From Desulfobacteraceae bacterium (GTDB taxonomy: Bacteria > Desulfobacterota > Desulfobacteria > Desulfobacterales > UBA5852), in NCBI GenBank assembly GCA_014237395.1, contig JABZFP010000043.1, forward strand, positions 1 to 64,000: a DNA stretch of 64,000 bases, read 5' to 3'. Shown piece after piece: positions 34,117 through 43,391 of the stretch. Under the pieces are notes generated by a model. The model saw nothing but the letters and a program-made list of their open reading frames with translations. It ran no database searches and had not been told where the DNA came from. Position numbers and translations under genes: made by a program. Position 1 is the stretch's first letter; every line of letters begins with the position of its first letter.

Positions 34117-35469
34117 ATGGAATTTTCTCCCCTGGAAGCCATTTCACCCGTAGACGGCCGCTATCGCCGCGCCACACAGGATCTCTCCGCATTTTTTTCG
34201 GAAAGTGCGCTCATCCGGTATCGGGTGCGTGTGGAGATCGAATATTTTATCGCCCTGTGCGAACTGCCCCTGCCGCCGCTGGCCGGGGTCAACGCCACGC
34301 GGTTTGAGGCCTTGCGGGCGATTTATCAGGACTTCCGTCTGGAAGATGCCGAGGCCATCAAACGCATCGAGCGGGAAACCAACCATGATGTCAAGGCCGT
34401 GGAATATTTCCTCAAAGATCAGTTCGAAGCGCTGGGACTGGACACCAGCAAGGAATTCATCCACTTCGGACTGACCTCCCAGGATATCAACAATACGGCC
34501 GCTCCCTTGGCCCTGAAAGAGGCCTGGGAGACGGTTGTCCGGCCACTTTACGGACAGGTGATCGAAGGACTGAAGGCCCGGGCCGAGGAATGGCGGGATG
34601 TGCCCATGCTGGCCCGCACCCATGGACAGCCGGCATCGCCCACCCGTCTGGGCAAGGAAATCTATGTTTTCGTCGAGCGCCTGGAAGGCCAGCTCGACCT
34701 TCTCGCCGCCATCCCGTTCAGCGGAAAACTGGGGGGCGCCACCGGCAATTTCAATGCCCATCACATTGCCTACCCGGATGTCGACTGGCAGGCCTTTGCC
34801 GATCGCCTGGTGAACGATGTCCTGGGGCTGCGCCGCTGCCGGGTGACCACCCAGATCGAACACTATGACAACCTGGCGGCTTTCTGCGACGGATTGAAGC
34901 GCCTCGACACCATCCTGCTGGATTTCGCCCGGGACGTTTGGACCTACATCTCCATGAATTACTTCCGGCAGAAGATCAAGGCCGGGGAAGTGGGGTCGTC
35001 CACCATGCCGCACAAGGTGAACCCCATCGATTTTGAAAACGCCGAAGGCAACCTGGGAGTCGCCAATGCCCTGCTGGAGCACCTGGCGGCCAAACTGCCC
35101 ATTTCGCGGCTGCAGCGCGACCTCACCGATTCCACCGTGACCCGCAATATCGGCGTTCCCCTGGCGCATATCGTGATTGCCATCAAGTCCCTTCTGCGGG
35201 GGATGAACAAACTACTGCTGGCTGAGGATGCCATCCGCAGCGATCTGGCGGCCAACTGGGCTGTGGTGGCCGAAGCGATTCAGACCGTGCTGCGCCGGGA
35301 AGGATTTCCCAAACCTTATGAGGCCCTGCGCGACCTGACCCGCACCAATACACACATCGACCAGCAGGCGTTGGCCGTATTCATTGACGGATTGACCATC
35401 AGTGACGCCCTCAAGACGGAACTGAAAGCCATTACACCCTGGAATTATACCGGCATCGTCAGTTATTGA
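34117..35469 (+). CDS. purB: adenylosuccinate lyase
   Basis: 450 residues, close to E. coli PurB (456). Fumarase/aspartase superfamily: SPVDGRYRRATQDLSAFFSE at the N-terminus, the catalytic-histidine region FGLTSQDINNTA, ARTHGQPASPTRLGKE, and the signature GSSTMPHKVNPIDFENAEGN. It catalyses two steps of purine synthesis (SAICAR to AICAR, and adenylosuccinate to AMP). The ribosome site is weak. No other pur gene is nearby. Confidence 0.97.
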   Translation: MEFSPLEAISPVDGRYRRATQDLSAFFSESALIRYRVRVEIEYFIALCELPLPPLAGVNATRFEALRAIYQDFRLEDAEAIKRIERETNHDVKAVEYFLKDQFEALGLDTSKEFIHFGLTSQDINNTAAPLALKEAWETVVRPLYGQVIEGLKARAEEWRDVPMLARTHGQPASPTRLGKEIYVFVERLEGQLDLLAAIPFSGKLGGATGNFNAHHIAYPDVDWQAFADRLVNDVLGLRRCRVTTQIEHYDNLAAFCDGLKRLDTILLDFARDVWTYISMNYFRQKIKAGEVGSSTMPHKVNPIDFENAEGNLGVANALLEHLAAKLPISRLQRDLTDSTVTRNIGVPLAHIVIAIKSLLRGMNKLLLAEDAIRSDLAANWAVVAEAIQTVLRREGFPKPYEALRDLTRTNTHIDQQALAVFIDGLTISDALKTELKAITPWNYTGIVSY

Positions 35470-35627
35470 GGCATGCCGGTTGTGTGCCATTACCTGGCCC
35501 TGTTACATCCATTGCCGATATGGCCATCATCAGAAGGCAACAGCCATTTCTGAATTTGGACCCCATCGAGACGTCTTGACAGCCATAAAGGCTCACGAAC
35601 GGACCCACCAACCCCTAAGGAGGCGTT

Positions 35628-37373
35628 ATGAAGAAAAAATGCTTCTCCCATCTTCTCATCATCTTGCTGGTCATGTTGGTCTGTACGGCCCACGCCGAAG
35701 TCAAAAACCCTGACACTTTTGTTTTTGCTACTTACGGCACCCTGCGCACCCTGGATCCCTGCGTGGCCTACGACACCACCTCTTCCCAGCGGCTCTGGAA
35801 CATCTACGAGCCGCTGATTTTTTTTGACGGCGGCCATACGGACAAGTTCAAGCCTCTGCTGACGACGGAAGTGCCGTCGCTTGAAAACGGCGGTATTTCA
35901 GCCGACGGCAAGACCTATACCTTTACGATTCGCAAAGGGGTCACGTTTCATGAAGGGCAGACCCTGACCCCGGCGGACGTGGTCTACAGCTTTAAGCGCA
36001 ACATGATGGCCGACCCGGATGGCGGCCCCATGTGGATGCTGCTGGAAGCCCTCACCGGTGAAGGGTCCACCCGTGACAAGGAGGGCAAGATCATCCCGGG
36101 CATCATGGAAAAAATCGACAAGTGTGTCGAAGCCAAGGGAGATCAGGTGATTTTCCACCTACCCAATCCCTATCCGCCCTTCATGGGCATTCTGGCGTAT
36201 TCGTCTTCGGTGGTCATGAGCAAGGAATGGTGCGTGGCCAACGGCTGCTGGGACGGATCATTGGCCAACGCGGAAAAATTCAACAACCCGGCGCCGGGCC
36301 ACGAGCCGTTGCAGAAGATCGCCAACGGCACCAACGCTTACAAGATGAAGTCCTGGGAACCCAACAAGCAATTCGTGTTTGAACGCTTCGACGGCTACTG
36401 GGGAGGCCCGGCCAAGATCAAAACCGCTATCATCAAATACGTGAAGGAATGGAGCACGCGCAAGCTCATGCTGCAGAACGGCGACGCCGACCGTGTCACC
36501 GTGGACAATCCTTACGTACCCGAAGTGAAGGCCATGAAAGGGCTGACATTCTACGAAATTCCGCAGCTCTCGGTGACCATGGCGTTTTTCTGTCAGAAGA
36601 TTACGCCCACCGGAAACCCCAATATCGGCAGCGGCAAACTGGATGGCGACGGCATTCCCCCGGATTTTTTCAGCGACATCAACGTGCGCAAGGCTTTTCT
36701 GCACGCCTTCGACCGCGCCACTTATGCCGAAGATGTGTTCAACGGGCTTGTCGTTATGCCCACCAGCCCCAATATCGAGGGCTTGGCCTATCACAAGGAA
36801 GTGCCGGTCTACGACTACGATCTGACGAAATCCACGGAATACATGAAGAAGGCTTTCGGCGGCCAGTTGTGGGAAAAAGGCTTTAAAATGATCATCACCC
36901 ACAATACGGGCAATGAGATGCGGGAAGCCGCCGCCATCATGCTGGCGGAAAACATCATGTCACTCAATCCCAAGTTCCAGATCGAAGTTCGTAACGTGGA
37001 ATGGAAGGATTATCTGGTCCAGTACCGCAACTTCATGTATCCGCTCTTCCTGATCGGGTGGGGGGCGGATTATGCCGACCCTCACAACTTTGTTTACACC
37101 TTCATGCACTCCCAGGGCGTCTATGGGCGCTACATGGCCTACCAGAACGCCGAAGTGGATCGCCTGTGCGATGACGGCATCGCCACCATCGACCCGTCCC
37201 AGCGGGGTAAAATCTACTCACGCTTGCAGGACCTCTTTTATGAAGAGGCCATTGCCGTGCCGCTTTACCAGCAGATCGTGGTGCGGGCCTATCGCGACTG
37301 GGTCAAGGGTTACACCCCCAACCCCATGTTGATGGACGCCAATGAGATGTTGATGGAAATCAGCAAGGAATAA
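35628..37373 (+). CDS. peptide/dipeptide-type ABC transporter substrate-binding protein (SBP_bac_5)
   Basis: 581 residues, start ATG with AAGGAGG 4 nt upstream. A signal peptide covers about 1-23 (cleavage after AHA). The mature protein has family-5 solute-binding features: YEPLIFFDGG, FTIRKGVTFHEGQTLTPADVVYSFKRNM, NAYKMKSWEPNKQFVFERFDGYWGG, and DINVRKAFLHAFDR. It binds peptides or other medium-sized solutes in the periplasm and delivers them to the permease encoded 450 bp downstream. The long gap, filled by a dispersed repeat, is unusual inside a dpp/opp operon. Confidence 0.93.
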   Translation: MKKKCFSHLLIILLVMLVCTAHAEVKNPDTFVFATYGTLRTLDPCVAYDTTSSQRLWNIYEPLIFFDGGHTDKFKPLLTTEVPSLENGGISADGKTYTFTIRKGVTFHEGQTLTPADVVYSFKRNMMADPDGGPMWMLLEALTGEGSTRDKEGKIIPGIMEKIDKCVEAKGDQVIFHLPNPYPPFMGILAYSSSVVMSKEWCVANGCWDGSLANAEKFNNPAPGHEPLQKIANGTNAYKMKSWEPNKQFVFERFDGYWGGPAKIKTAIIKYVKEWSTRKLMLQNGDADRVTVDNPYVPEVKAMKGLTFYEIPQLSVTMAFFCQKITPTGNPNIGSGKLDGDGIPPDFFSDINVRKAFLHAFDRATYAEDVFNGLVVMPTSPNIEGLAYHKEVPVYDYDLTKSTEYMKKAFGGQLWEKGFKMIITHNTGNEMREAAAIMLAENIMSLNPKFQIEVRNVEWKDYLVQYRNFMYPLFLIGWGADYADPHNFVYTFMHSQGVYGRYMAYQNAEVDRLCDDGIATIDPSQRGKIYSRLQDLFYEEAIAVPLYQQIVVRAYRDWVKGYTPNPMLMDANEMLMEISKE

Positions 37374-37461
37374 TGCGTCGAAGCACTACCGAGGATGAAT
37401 GGCCGATGGGAAATGCGTTCCCGTCGGCCGAAAAAAACAGCATTGATTTTTTTTGATTGTT

Positions 37462-37672
37462 GTTCATTTTCTTTCGCGTGAAAGAGAACGGAACCAAAAG
37501 AAAACGCCCGTGTCACAAGCCCTTCGGGTACGCCTGCGCGTCGGAGACGCGGCCGGACGCGCCGGAACTCGCCCTGCTATTCGCGGGGCTCAAACCCGCC
37601 TGAGGCGGGTAAACAGTCCGCGCATGTTTATCCGTCCGTCCCGGCGATAATCGGTGCGGGACAAACGGGAGC
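37462..37672. repeat. dispersed ~200-bp repeat, copy B (uninterrupted)
   Basis: Begins near TTTTCTTTCGCGTGAAAGAG, continues GGAACCAAAAGAAAACGCCCG and ends GGTGCGGGACAAACGGGAG. It aligns along its length with the copy at 42.1 kb. It contains small palindromes (CCCGCCTGAGGCGGG). It fills most of the gap 37374-37824 between the ABC binding-protein and permease genes. Confidence 0.7.
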
Positions 37673-37824
37673 ACCCCAAAAGCTTGTAATATCTCCAAGG
37701 CTTTTTTTATAAAAGGCGACCTGAGACTTCTCACCATGCGAGAGGAGGCTCATTTTGGAGATGGACCTTCGACGTTGAAGGAAAAGACACCAACGATCTC
37801 ATCTTTTCTTTCTTCCGGGAGCCT

Positions 37825-38856
37825 ATGCATACCTTTATTCTCCGGCGGTTTTTCTTTCTGACCTTTGTGCTGTTCGGCGTGTCGGTACTGCTGTTTGGCA
37901 TCCTGATGACGTTCAGCCCCGAGCGCCGGGCCGCCGCTTATGTCACCACACCCCAGCAGGCCAAGGACATTCCCCGCATCATCAAACAGTTCGGCCTCGA
38001 CGATCCTTTTTATATTCAGTACGTGCGCTGGATCAAAGAGGTGAGCCGGGGAAACTTAGGCTGGTCCCTGGTGGCGGCGCGCCCCGTGGGGGAAGCCTTT
38101 TGGCGCTATTTTCCCATCACTTTGGAAATGAACCTTTATGCCGCTCCCATTGTCATTTTTCTGGGGATATGGCTGGGGTCCATCTCCGGCATTCACCGCG
38201 ACAGCTGGATCGATCACAGCACCCGGATCTTCGCCATTATCGGGTGGTCGCTACCGACTTTTCTTTTCGCACTGGTTCTGTTGATGGTGTTTTACGGTTA
38301 TTTCCATCTTTTTTCCCCCGGTGTGCTGAGCGACGAACTGGCCATGTCGATCATCAATCATCCGGAGCAGTATACGGCGTATACCGGCATGTTGACCATC
38401 GACGGCCTGCTGAACGGCCGCCCGGACATTGCCTTGAATGCCCTGCACCACCTGGTGTTACCGATTACGACGTATGTGATCGTGGTGGTGGCCCTGAACA
38501 TGCGGGTGATGCGCTCTGGCATCATCGAGGAACTCTCCAAGGATTATGTTCTCACGGCCCGGGCTAAAGGTGCCGACCGCCGGACGATTCATTACAAGCA
38601 CGCCCGGCGCAATGCCCTGTTGCCCGTGATTACCGTGGCGGGGCAACTGGTGGCCATGTCCATGGAGGGCAGTATCGCCGTGGAAGTGGTCTACAACCGG
38701 CAGGGCATCGGCTGGTGGCTGGCGGAATCCGCCACCCAGCTGGATATGCCGGTCTTGATGTGCATTTGTTTGTTCATGGGCCTGGTATTCGTGGTCACCA
38801 ATCTGACCATCGACATCCTTTACGCGACCATCGACCCGCGAATCCGACTGAATTGA
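37825..38856 (+). CDS. ABC transporter permease (DppB/OppB type)
   Basis: 343 residues, GGGAG upstream of the ATG. About six membrane segments. The N-terminal MHTFILRRFFFLTFVLFGVSVLLF and the EAA loop ELSKDYVLTARAKGADRRTIHYKHARRNALLP mark the BPD permease family. It forms the membrane channel with the next gene product. The periplasmic loop between segments one and two includes QFGLDDPFYIQYVRWI, the usual DppB element. It is 12 bp upstream of the second permease gene. Confidence 0.95.
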   Translation: MHTFILRRFFFLTFVLFGVSVLLFGILMTFSPERRAAAYVTTPQQAKDIPRIIKQFGLDDPFYIQYVRWIKEVSRGNLGWSLVAARPVGEAFWRYFPITLEMNLYAAPIVIFLGIWLGSISGIHRDSWIDHSTRIFAIIGWSLPTFLFALVLLMVFYGYFHLFSPGVLSDELAMSIINHPEQYTAYTGMLTIDGLLNGRPDIALNALHHLVLPITTYVIVVVALNMRVMRSGIIEELSKDYVLTARAKGADRRTIHYKHARRNALLPVITVAGQLVAMSMEGSIAVEVVYNRQGIGWWLAESATQLDMPVLMCICLFMGLVFVVTNLTIDILYATIDPRIRLN

Positions 38857-38868
38857 GTTTGAGATCCT

Positions 38869-39774
38869 ATGGCTAACGCCCATCCACGACTGCGCGAACT
38901 GACGTATACGCTCTATCGCATTTTCCGGAATCCGTCGGCCATTATCGGTTTCACGTTGTTGCTGTTTTTTGTCGGCGTGGCGGTCCTGGCACCGGTGCTG
39001 GCGCCGCCCAAATATGCCCACAACCCTTACCAGATGCCCCACAAGGGTTTTTCCCCGACCCCCAAGGCACCCAACGAAAAGGCAATTTTCGGCACCACGT
39101 CGGGCCAGTACGACATCTACTACGGGGTGGTCTGGGGTACGCGCACAGCCTTCAAGATCGGCCTGTTCGTGGTGATAATATCGGGCTTCGTGGGTGTGGG
39201 GCTGGGCGCGATATCCGGTTACTACGGCGGCTGGATCGACGAGTTTCTCATGCGGGTGACCGACATTATGTGGGCTATCCCAACGTTGGTGCTGGCCATG
39301 GCCATCGTGGTGGCTTTCGGCCGGGGGCTCGACAAGGTCATGATTGCACTGGCCCTGATCCAGTGGCGTTGGTACGTGCGCGTGACCCGATCGGAAATTC
39401 TGACCCTTCGCGATCAGGAGTTCGTGCAGGCGGCCCGTATCATGGGGGTGTCCGACCTGAAAATCATTCTACGTCACATCCTGCCCAACGCAATCTACCC
39501 GGTGCTGATCATGGCGTCCATGGACATGGGCTCCATGGTCATCACGGCGTCTTTCATGAGTTTTGTGGGACTGGGATCGCCCAAGGGGTATGCGGACTGG
39601 GGGCAGATGGTGGCTTTGGCCCGCAACTATATCGTCGGGCCGCCGGATGATCCCCTGCGCTTCTGGTACACGATTGCCATCCCGGGGGCCTGCATCATCC
39701 TGTTTGTCCTGGCCTGGAACCTGATCGGCGATGCCTTGCGGGATGCGTTCGATCCCAAATTGCGGCGGCGGTAA
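38869..39774 (+). CDS. ABC transporter permease (DppC/OppC type)
   Basis: 301 residues with an N-terminal cytoplasmic stretch, then membrane segment FTLLLFFVGVAVLAPVLAP, and a C-terminal permease domain with the EAA loop LTLRDQEFVQAARIMGVSDLKIILRHILPN. The sequence GVVWGTRTAFKIGLFVVIISG resembles the DppC lead-in to the transport core. It pairs with the upstream permease and is separated from the ATPase gene by 106 bp. Confidence 0.95.
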   Translation: MANAHPRLRELTYTLYRIFRNPSAIIGFTLLLFFVGVAVLAPVLAPPKYAHNPYQMPHKGFSPTPKAPNEKAIFGTTSGQYDIYYGVVWGTRTAFKIGLFVVIISGFVGVGLGAISGYYGGWIDEFLMRVTDIMWAIPTLVLAMAIVVAFGRGLDKVMIALALIQWRWYVRVTRSEILTLRDQEFVQAARIMGVSDLKIILRHILPNAIYPVLIMASMDMGSMVITASFMSFVGLGSPKGYADWGQMVALARNYIVGPPDDPLRFWYTIAIPGACIILFVLAWNLIGDALRDAFDPKLRRR

Positions 39775-39880
39775 CGGATGCATGCCTGAAAATGGTCTTT
39801 CTGCTTTGATGGACCATTTCCCTTGTTGAATCGAACATGATTGTGACGCTGACAAATTTGAGGATAGACGATCACCTACT

Positions 39881-41059
39881 ATGACTGCGCTTTTGCAAAC
39901 CGAAAATCTGGTGACCAATTTCTACACCTACGAGGGCGTTGTGCGCGCGCTCAATGGGATCAGCCTGGTGGTGGATTACGGCAGTACTTTTGGCCTGGTG
40001 GGGGAGTCCGGTTGCGGCAAGAGCGTTGCCGTGCGCTCGATGATGCGCATCATCCAGGAGCCGGGGCGGGTGGAAGGCGGCAAGGTCGTCGTGTTTTTCG
40101 ATCCGGATAATCAGCAACGGGGCGTCGATCTGCTGCAGCAGTCCGAAGCTTATCTGGAGCACTTGCGGGGCGATCAGATTTCCATGATTTTCCAGGAGCC
40201 CAATGCTGCCCTGAATCCCATCATGAGCATCGGTGACCAGGTGGCGGAAAGCTTTCTGTTTCACAAAAGAAAAGAGATGTGTGCCCGGGTGCTGGAGGCG
40301 TTACGCCGGCCGGATGGTCCATCCGCGTCGCCTCTGGGTGCGTTTCAGCGCCACCTCTATGCGCGTGCGGCACGCAACCCCCGGGACCTGCTGGTTACCC
40401 TGACGACAAAGATACCGCTGCTGAAACACTGGCAGAGGCGTCTCAAAAAGGAAGCCCTGCGACGGTCCATCGAGATCATCGGCAAGCTGGGGATCCCCAA
40501 TCCCGACAAGGTTGTCAAACTCTACCCCCACAACCTGTCGGGGGGCATGAAGCAGCGCATCGTGATCGCCATTGCCCTGGCCTGCAGCCCGCTGCTGCTG
40601 ATTGCGGATGAGGCCACGTCCAATCTCGACGTCACGATCCAGGCCCAGATTCTCGATCTGCTGCGAAGCCTGAAGCAAACGGAAATCGCCTCCATACTGC
40701 TGATCACCCACGATCTGGGCGTGGTCGCCGAAACCTGCGACCGGGTCGGCGTGATGTATGCCGGCAATCTCTGCGAAGTCGCCGACGTAGGCGATCTCTT
40801 TCATGATCCCCGTCACCCCTACACACGGGCTCTTTTAGCGGCCGTACCCCGTTTTCACCAGGAGGGTCCGCTGCTGAGCATCGAGGGCGCCGTGCCGAAC
40901 CTCGTGGATCCGCCGGCCGGCTGCCGTTTTCATCCCCGCTGTCCCGAGGCCCGGGATATCTGTCGGCGGCAGTTTCCGGAAACGGTGGACATGGGGGGCG
41001 ATCATACGGTGGCCTGCTATCTCTATACTGATCAGGCGCGGGCGGGGGACGCGCCATGA
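39881..41059 (+). CDS. ABC transporter ATP-binding protein (DppD/OppD type) with an insertion
   Basis: 392 residues, against the usual 325-340. Walker A GESGCGKS, Q-loop ISMIFQEPNAALNP, signature LSGGMKQR, Walker B LLIADEAT, and the C-terminal oligopeptide-transporter extension CRFHPRCPEA with conserved cysteines (possibly an Fe-S or metal site as in some DppD proteins). About 50 extra residues (PDGPSASPLGAFQRHLYARA ... KIPLLKHWQRRLKKEA) lie between the Q-loop and the signature. It overlaps the next gene by 4 bp. Confidence 0.94.
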   Translation: MTALLQTENLVTNFYTYEGVVRALNGISLVVDYGSTFGLVGESGCGKSVAVRSMMRIIQEPGRVEGGKVVVFFDPDNQQRGVDLLQQSEAYLEHLRGDQISMIFQEPNAALNPIMSIGDQVAESFLFHKRKEMCARVLEALRRPDGPSASPLGAFQRHLYARAARNPRDLLVTLTTKIPLLKHWQRRLKKEALRRSIEIIGKLGIPNPDKVVKLYPHNLSGGMKQRIVIAIALACSPLLLIADEATSNLDVTIQAQILDLLRSLKQTEIASILLITHDLGVVAETCDRVGVMYAGNLCEVADVGDLFHDPRHPYTRALLAAVPRFHQEGPLLSIEGAVPNLVDPPAGCRFHPRCPEARDICRRQFPETVDMGGDHTVACYLYTDQARAGDAP

Positions 41060-42081
41060 AAAAGCTGATCGAATTGCGCGACCTGCAGAAGCATTATCCG
41101 GTGCGGGGCGGCATCCTGCGGCACCAGGTGGGATCGGTGAAAGCGCTGGACGGTATCGACCTGGATATCTATCGGGGGGAGTGCCTGGGGTTGGTGGGTG
41201 AGTCCGGCTGCGGCAAGACCACAACCGGCAAGGCCATTATTCGGCTGCACCGCCCCACCGGCGGCCAGATCATCTATCATCGCGGCAATGGTCACGCACC
41301 GGTGGATATCGCAACCATGTCCCCGGGCGCCCTCAAGCGGGAGGATATCCGGGGACGGCTCCAGATGGTGTTTCAGGACCCCACGACCTCGCTCAACCCG
41401 CGCATGCTGGTGAAAAACATCATTGCCGAACCGCTGCGCGAGCAGCCACCCCTGGGCAGCCGGGAATTGGAAGGCCGCATCCTGGAATTGCTGCATCTGG
41501 TCGGACTGACCCAGGACCACTACCTGCGGTATCCGCATGAGTTTTCAGGCGGGCAGCGCCAGCGCCTTGCCGTGGCCCGCGCGATTGCCACAAACCCCGA
41601 GTTTCTGGTGCTGGACGAACCGACATCGGCCCTGGATGTTTCGGTGCAGGCCCAAATCCTTAACCTGCTGCAGGAATTGCGACAACAGCTGGAACTGACC
41701 TATCTTTTCGTGACCCATCATCTACTGGTCGTGAAATACATCAGCAACCGGCTGGCGGTCATGTACCTGGGCAAGGTGGTCGAAATCGCCCCCACCCCGC
41801 AGCTCTTCGTTCAGGCCAGTCACCCGTATACCCACGCCCTGTTGTCCGGCATTCCCATTCCGGATGCAAGCCAGCGCAGTCGTCGCATCGTGCTGCAGGG
41901 GGATGTCCCCAGTCCCCTGAACCCTCCGGCGGGATGCCGCTTTCACACCCGCTGCCCGTTCGTAATCGACCGCTGTCGTGAGGAAGAACCGTTTCTGGAG
42001 CTGTTTAGCGAGGAACATCGCGTCGCCTGTCATCGCAAAGACGAGATCGAACGTCTGGTGCGGGATCGATTTGGACGATAA
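41056..42081 (+). CDS. ABC transporter ATP-binding protein (DppF/OppF type)
   Basis: 341 residues. Walker A GESGCGKT, Q-loop LQMVFQDPTTSLNPRM, signature FSGGQRQRLAVARAI, Walker B FLVLDEPTSALDVS, and the C-terminal CRFHTRCPFVIDRC extension. The ATG lies in the stop of the preceding ATPase gene (ATGA overlap), so both ATPases are coupled. It completes a binding-protein, two-permease, two-ATPase importer for peptides or related solutes. Confidence 0.95.
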   Translation: MKKLIELRDLQKHYPVRGGILRHQVGSVKALDGIDLDIYRGECLGLVGESGCGKTTTGKAIIRLHRPTGGQIIYHRGNGHAPVDIATMSPGALKREDIRGRLQMVFQDPTTSLNPRMLVKNIIAEPLREQPPLGSRELEGRILELLHLVGLTQDHYLRYPHEFSGGQRQRLAVARAIATNPEFLVLDEPTSALDVSVQAQILNLLQELRQQLELTYLFVTHHLLVVKYISNRLAVMYLGKVVEIAPTPQLFVQASHPYTHALLSGIPIPDASQRSRRIVLQGDVPSPLNPPAGCRFHTRCPFVIDRCREEEPFLELFSEEHRVACHRKDEIERLVRDRFGR

Positions 42082-42138
42082 TTGGAATTTGGTAAATGAC
42101 CGGAAATAGTCAACCTACCGTCGCGATTTTCATTGGGT

Positions 42139-42322
42139 TGTTACTTTTCTTTCACGAGAATAGAAAAGTAACCAAAAGAAACCGCCCGTGTCCCGCTTCA
42201 CCCTGCGCGTCGCCGCAGCGGGCGGAGCGCGCGGAAACTCACCCGCCTTGAGGTGGGTTCAGACAGCCCACGCGCTTTTTCCGTCCGCCACGTCGATGCT
42301 CGGCGCGGGACAAAGGAGAATA
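42139..42322. repeat. dispersed ~200-bp repeat, copy C (uninterrupted)
   Basis: Starts near TTACTTTTCTTTCACGAGAA, continues AGAAAAGTAACCAAAAGAAA and ends GCTCGGCGCGGGACAAAGGAG. It is aligned with the copy at 37.5 kb over its full length. It occupies most of the 316-bp gap after the ABC operon. No gene was found in this gap. Confidence 0.7.
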
Positions 42323-42397
42323 ACCGACAGTGAAATAATGCTTCCCTTCGAGGGACTACTTTAATGGCTACATGGATTACTGAAAGGAGAATAGCAG

Positions 42398-43051
42398 ATG
42401 ACCCCGGCATCCCTGCAGGCACTCGACGGACTTCGCGATCTCACCACGCTCAAATGGTATGTCATTCCGCTGTTGGCCATCGTATTCTACATCTACGCCG
42501 TGGAAATCAACAAAGCCCGCCGCACGAGCAACTGGAATGCCGTCCTGGCCGGCCTGACCATTTTCGGTATGGATTTCATCAATGAGACCTGGAACGGCTG
42601 GGTGCTGCACCTCAGCCAGCGCTCGGCCTGCTGGACCGCCCCCGGCGATACGGCCCTGCGCACCATGGTGGGGTGGAACATCGAAATCATGTTCATGTTC
42701 CTTCTCTCCGGCATCATTTATTACTACACCCTGTCGGAAAACCGGGAAGACAAAATCCTGGGCATTCCCGACCGATGGTTCTGGGCGATCGGCTATTCTG
42801 TTTTCTGCGTCTTCGTGGAATGTCTGCTGAATATCGGTGGGCATCTGGTCTGGGAATATCCGTGGTGGAATCGCTCGTTCGGCGGTGTCTGGCTTATTTT
42901 CTTCTTTGGCTATTTCCATTTCTACGTTGCGGCCCTGATCGTGATCGGCATGAAAACCTTGCGGGCCAAGGTGATTACCGTGGCCTCCCTTTACGGCATT
43001 GCCATCGTCGCCAATGTCGTCACCGCAGGGCTTCTGGGGTGGCGTTATTAA
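42398..43051 (+). CDS. hypothetical six-helix membrane protein
   Basis: 217 residues, GAAAGGAGA 7 nt upstream of the ATG. About six membrane segments: YVIPLLAIVFYIYAVEI, AVLAGLTIFGMDFINE, NIEIMFMFLLSGIIYYY, FWAIGYSVFCVFVECLL, VWLIFFFGYFHFYVAALIVI, and ASLYGIAIVANVVTAGLLGW. Conserved-looking polar and aromatic residues lie within helices (DFINETWNGW, ECLLNIGGHLVWEYPWWN). I do not recognise the family. It is monocistronic and flanked on both sides by dispersed repeats. Confidence 0.8.
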   Translation: MTPASLQALDGLRDLTTLKWYVIPLLAIVFYIYAVEINKARRTSNWNAVLAGLTIFGMDFINETWNGWVLHLSQRSACWTAPGDTALRTMVGWNIEIMFMFLLSGIIYYYTLSENREDKILGIPDRWFWAIGYSVFCVFVECLLNIGGHLVWEYPWWNRSFGGVWLIFFFGYFHFYVAALIVIGMKTLRAKVITVASLYGIAIVANVVTAGLLGWRY

Positions 43052-43075
43052 CGGTGGCCGTTTGGTTTTTAGTCC

Positions 43076-43312
43076 GGTTCCTTCACGTGAAAAGAAAAGA
43101 TGGAATCGAAAAAGTCTTGAAACCGTCACTCCCGCGAAGGCGGGAGTCTATGACCCCATAGAAATAACTGGACCCCCGCCTGCGCGGGGGTGACGAAAAA
43201 ATTTCTTCGGCGACTTTTTACGAACTCATCACGAAAACGAAGCAAAAGAACACGCCTGTGTCCTGCTCAGCCCTGCGCATCGCCGATGTTCGGCGCAGGA
43301 CAAAGGGGGAAC
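43076..43312. repeat. dispersed ~200-bp repeat, copy D, interrupted by a REP pair and internally shortened
   Basis: The left part (TTCCTTCACGTGAAAAGAAA, 43079-43112) and right part (ACGAAAACGAAGCAAAAGAA to GGCGCAGGACAAAGGGG, 43231-43311) match the other copies. A REP-like head-to-head pair (CCCGCGAAGGCGGG and CCCCCGCCTGCGCGGGGG) occupies 43124-43194 at the same point as in the copy at 30 kb. The middle of the right part is missing compared with the copies at 37.5 and 42.1 kb. Confidence 0.68.
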
Positions 43313-43391
43313 AGAAAAGCCAAAAGCTAAACCACATTTTTCCCGCCTAAAGCAGGCTATCTGAGGCTTCCCGCTCTATTGAGTAGCCTCA

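Noticed and set aside
34144..35169. 341-codon minus-strand frame over purB
   Set aside because: Shadow of an unmistakable adenylosuccinate lyase; composition unlike a natural protein.
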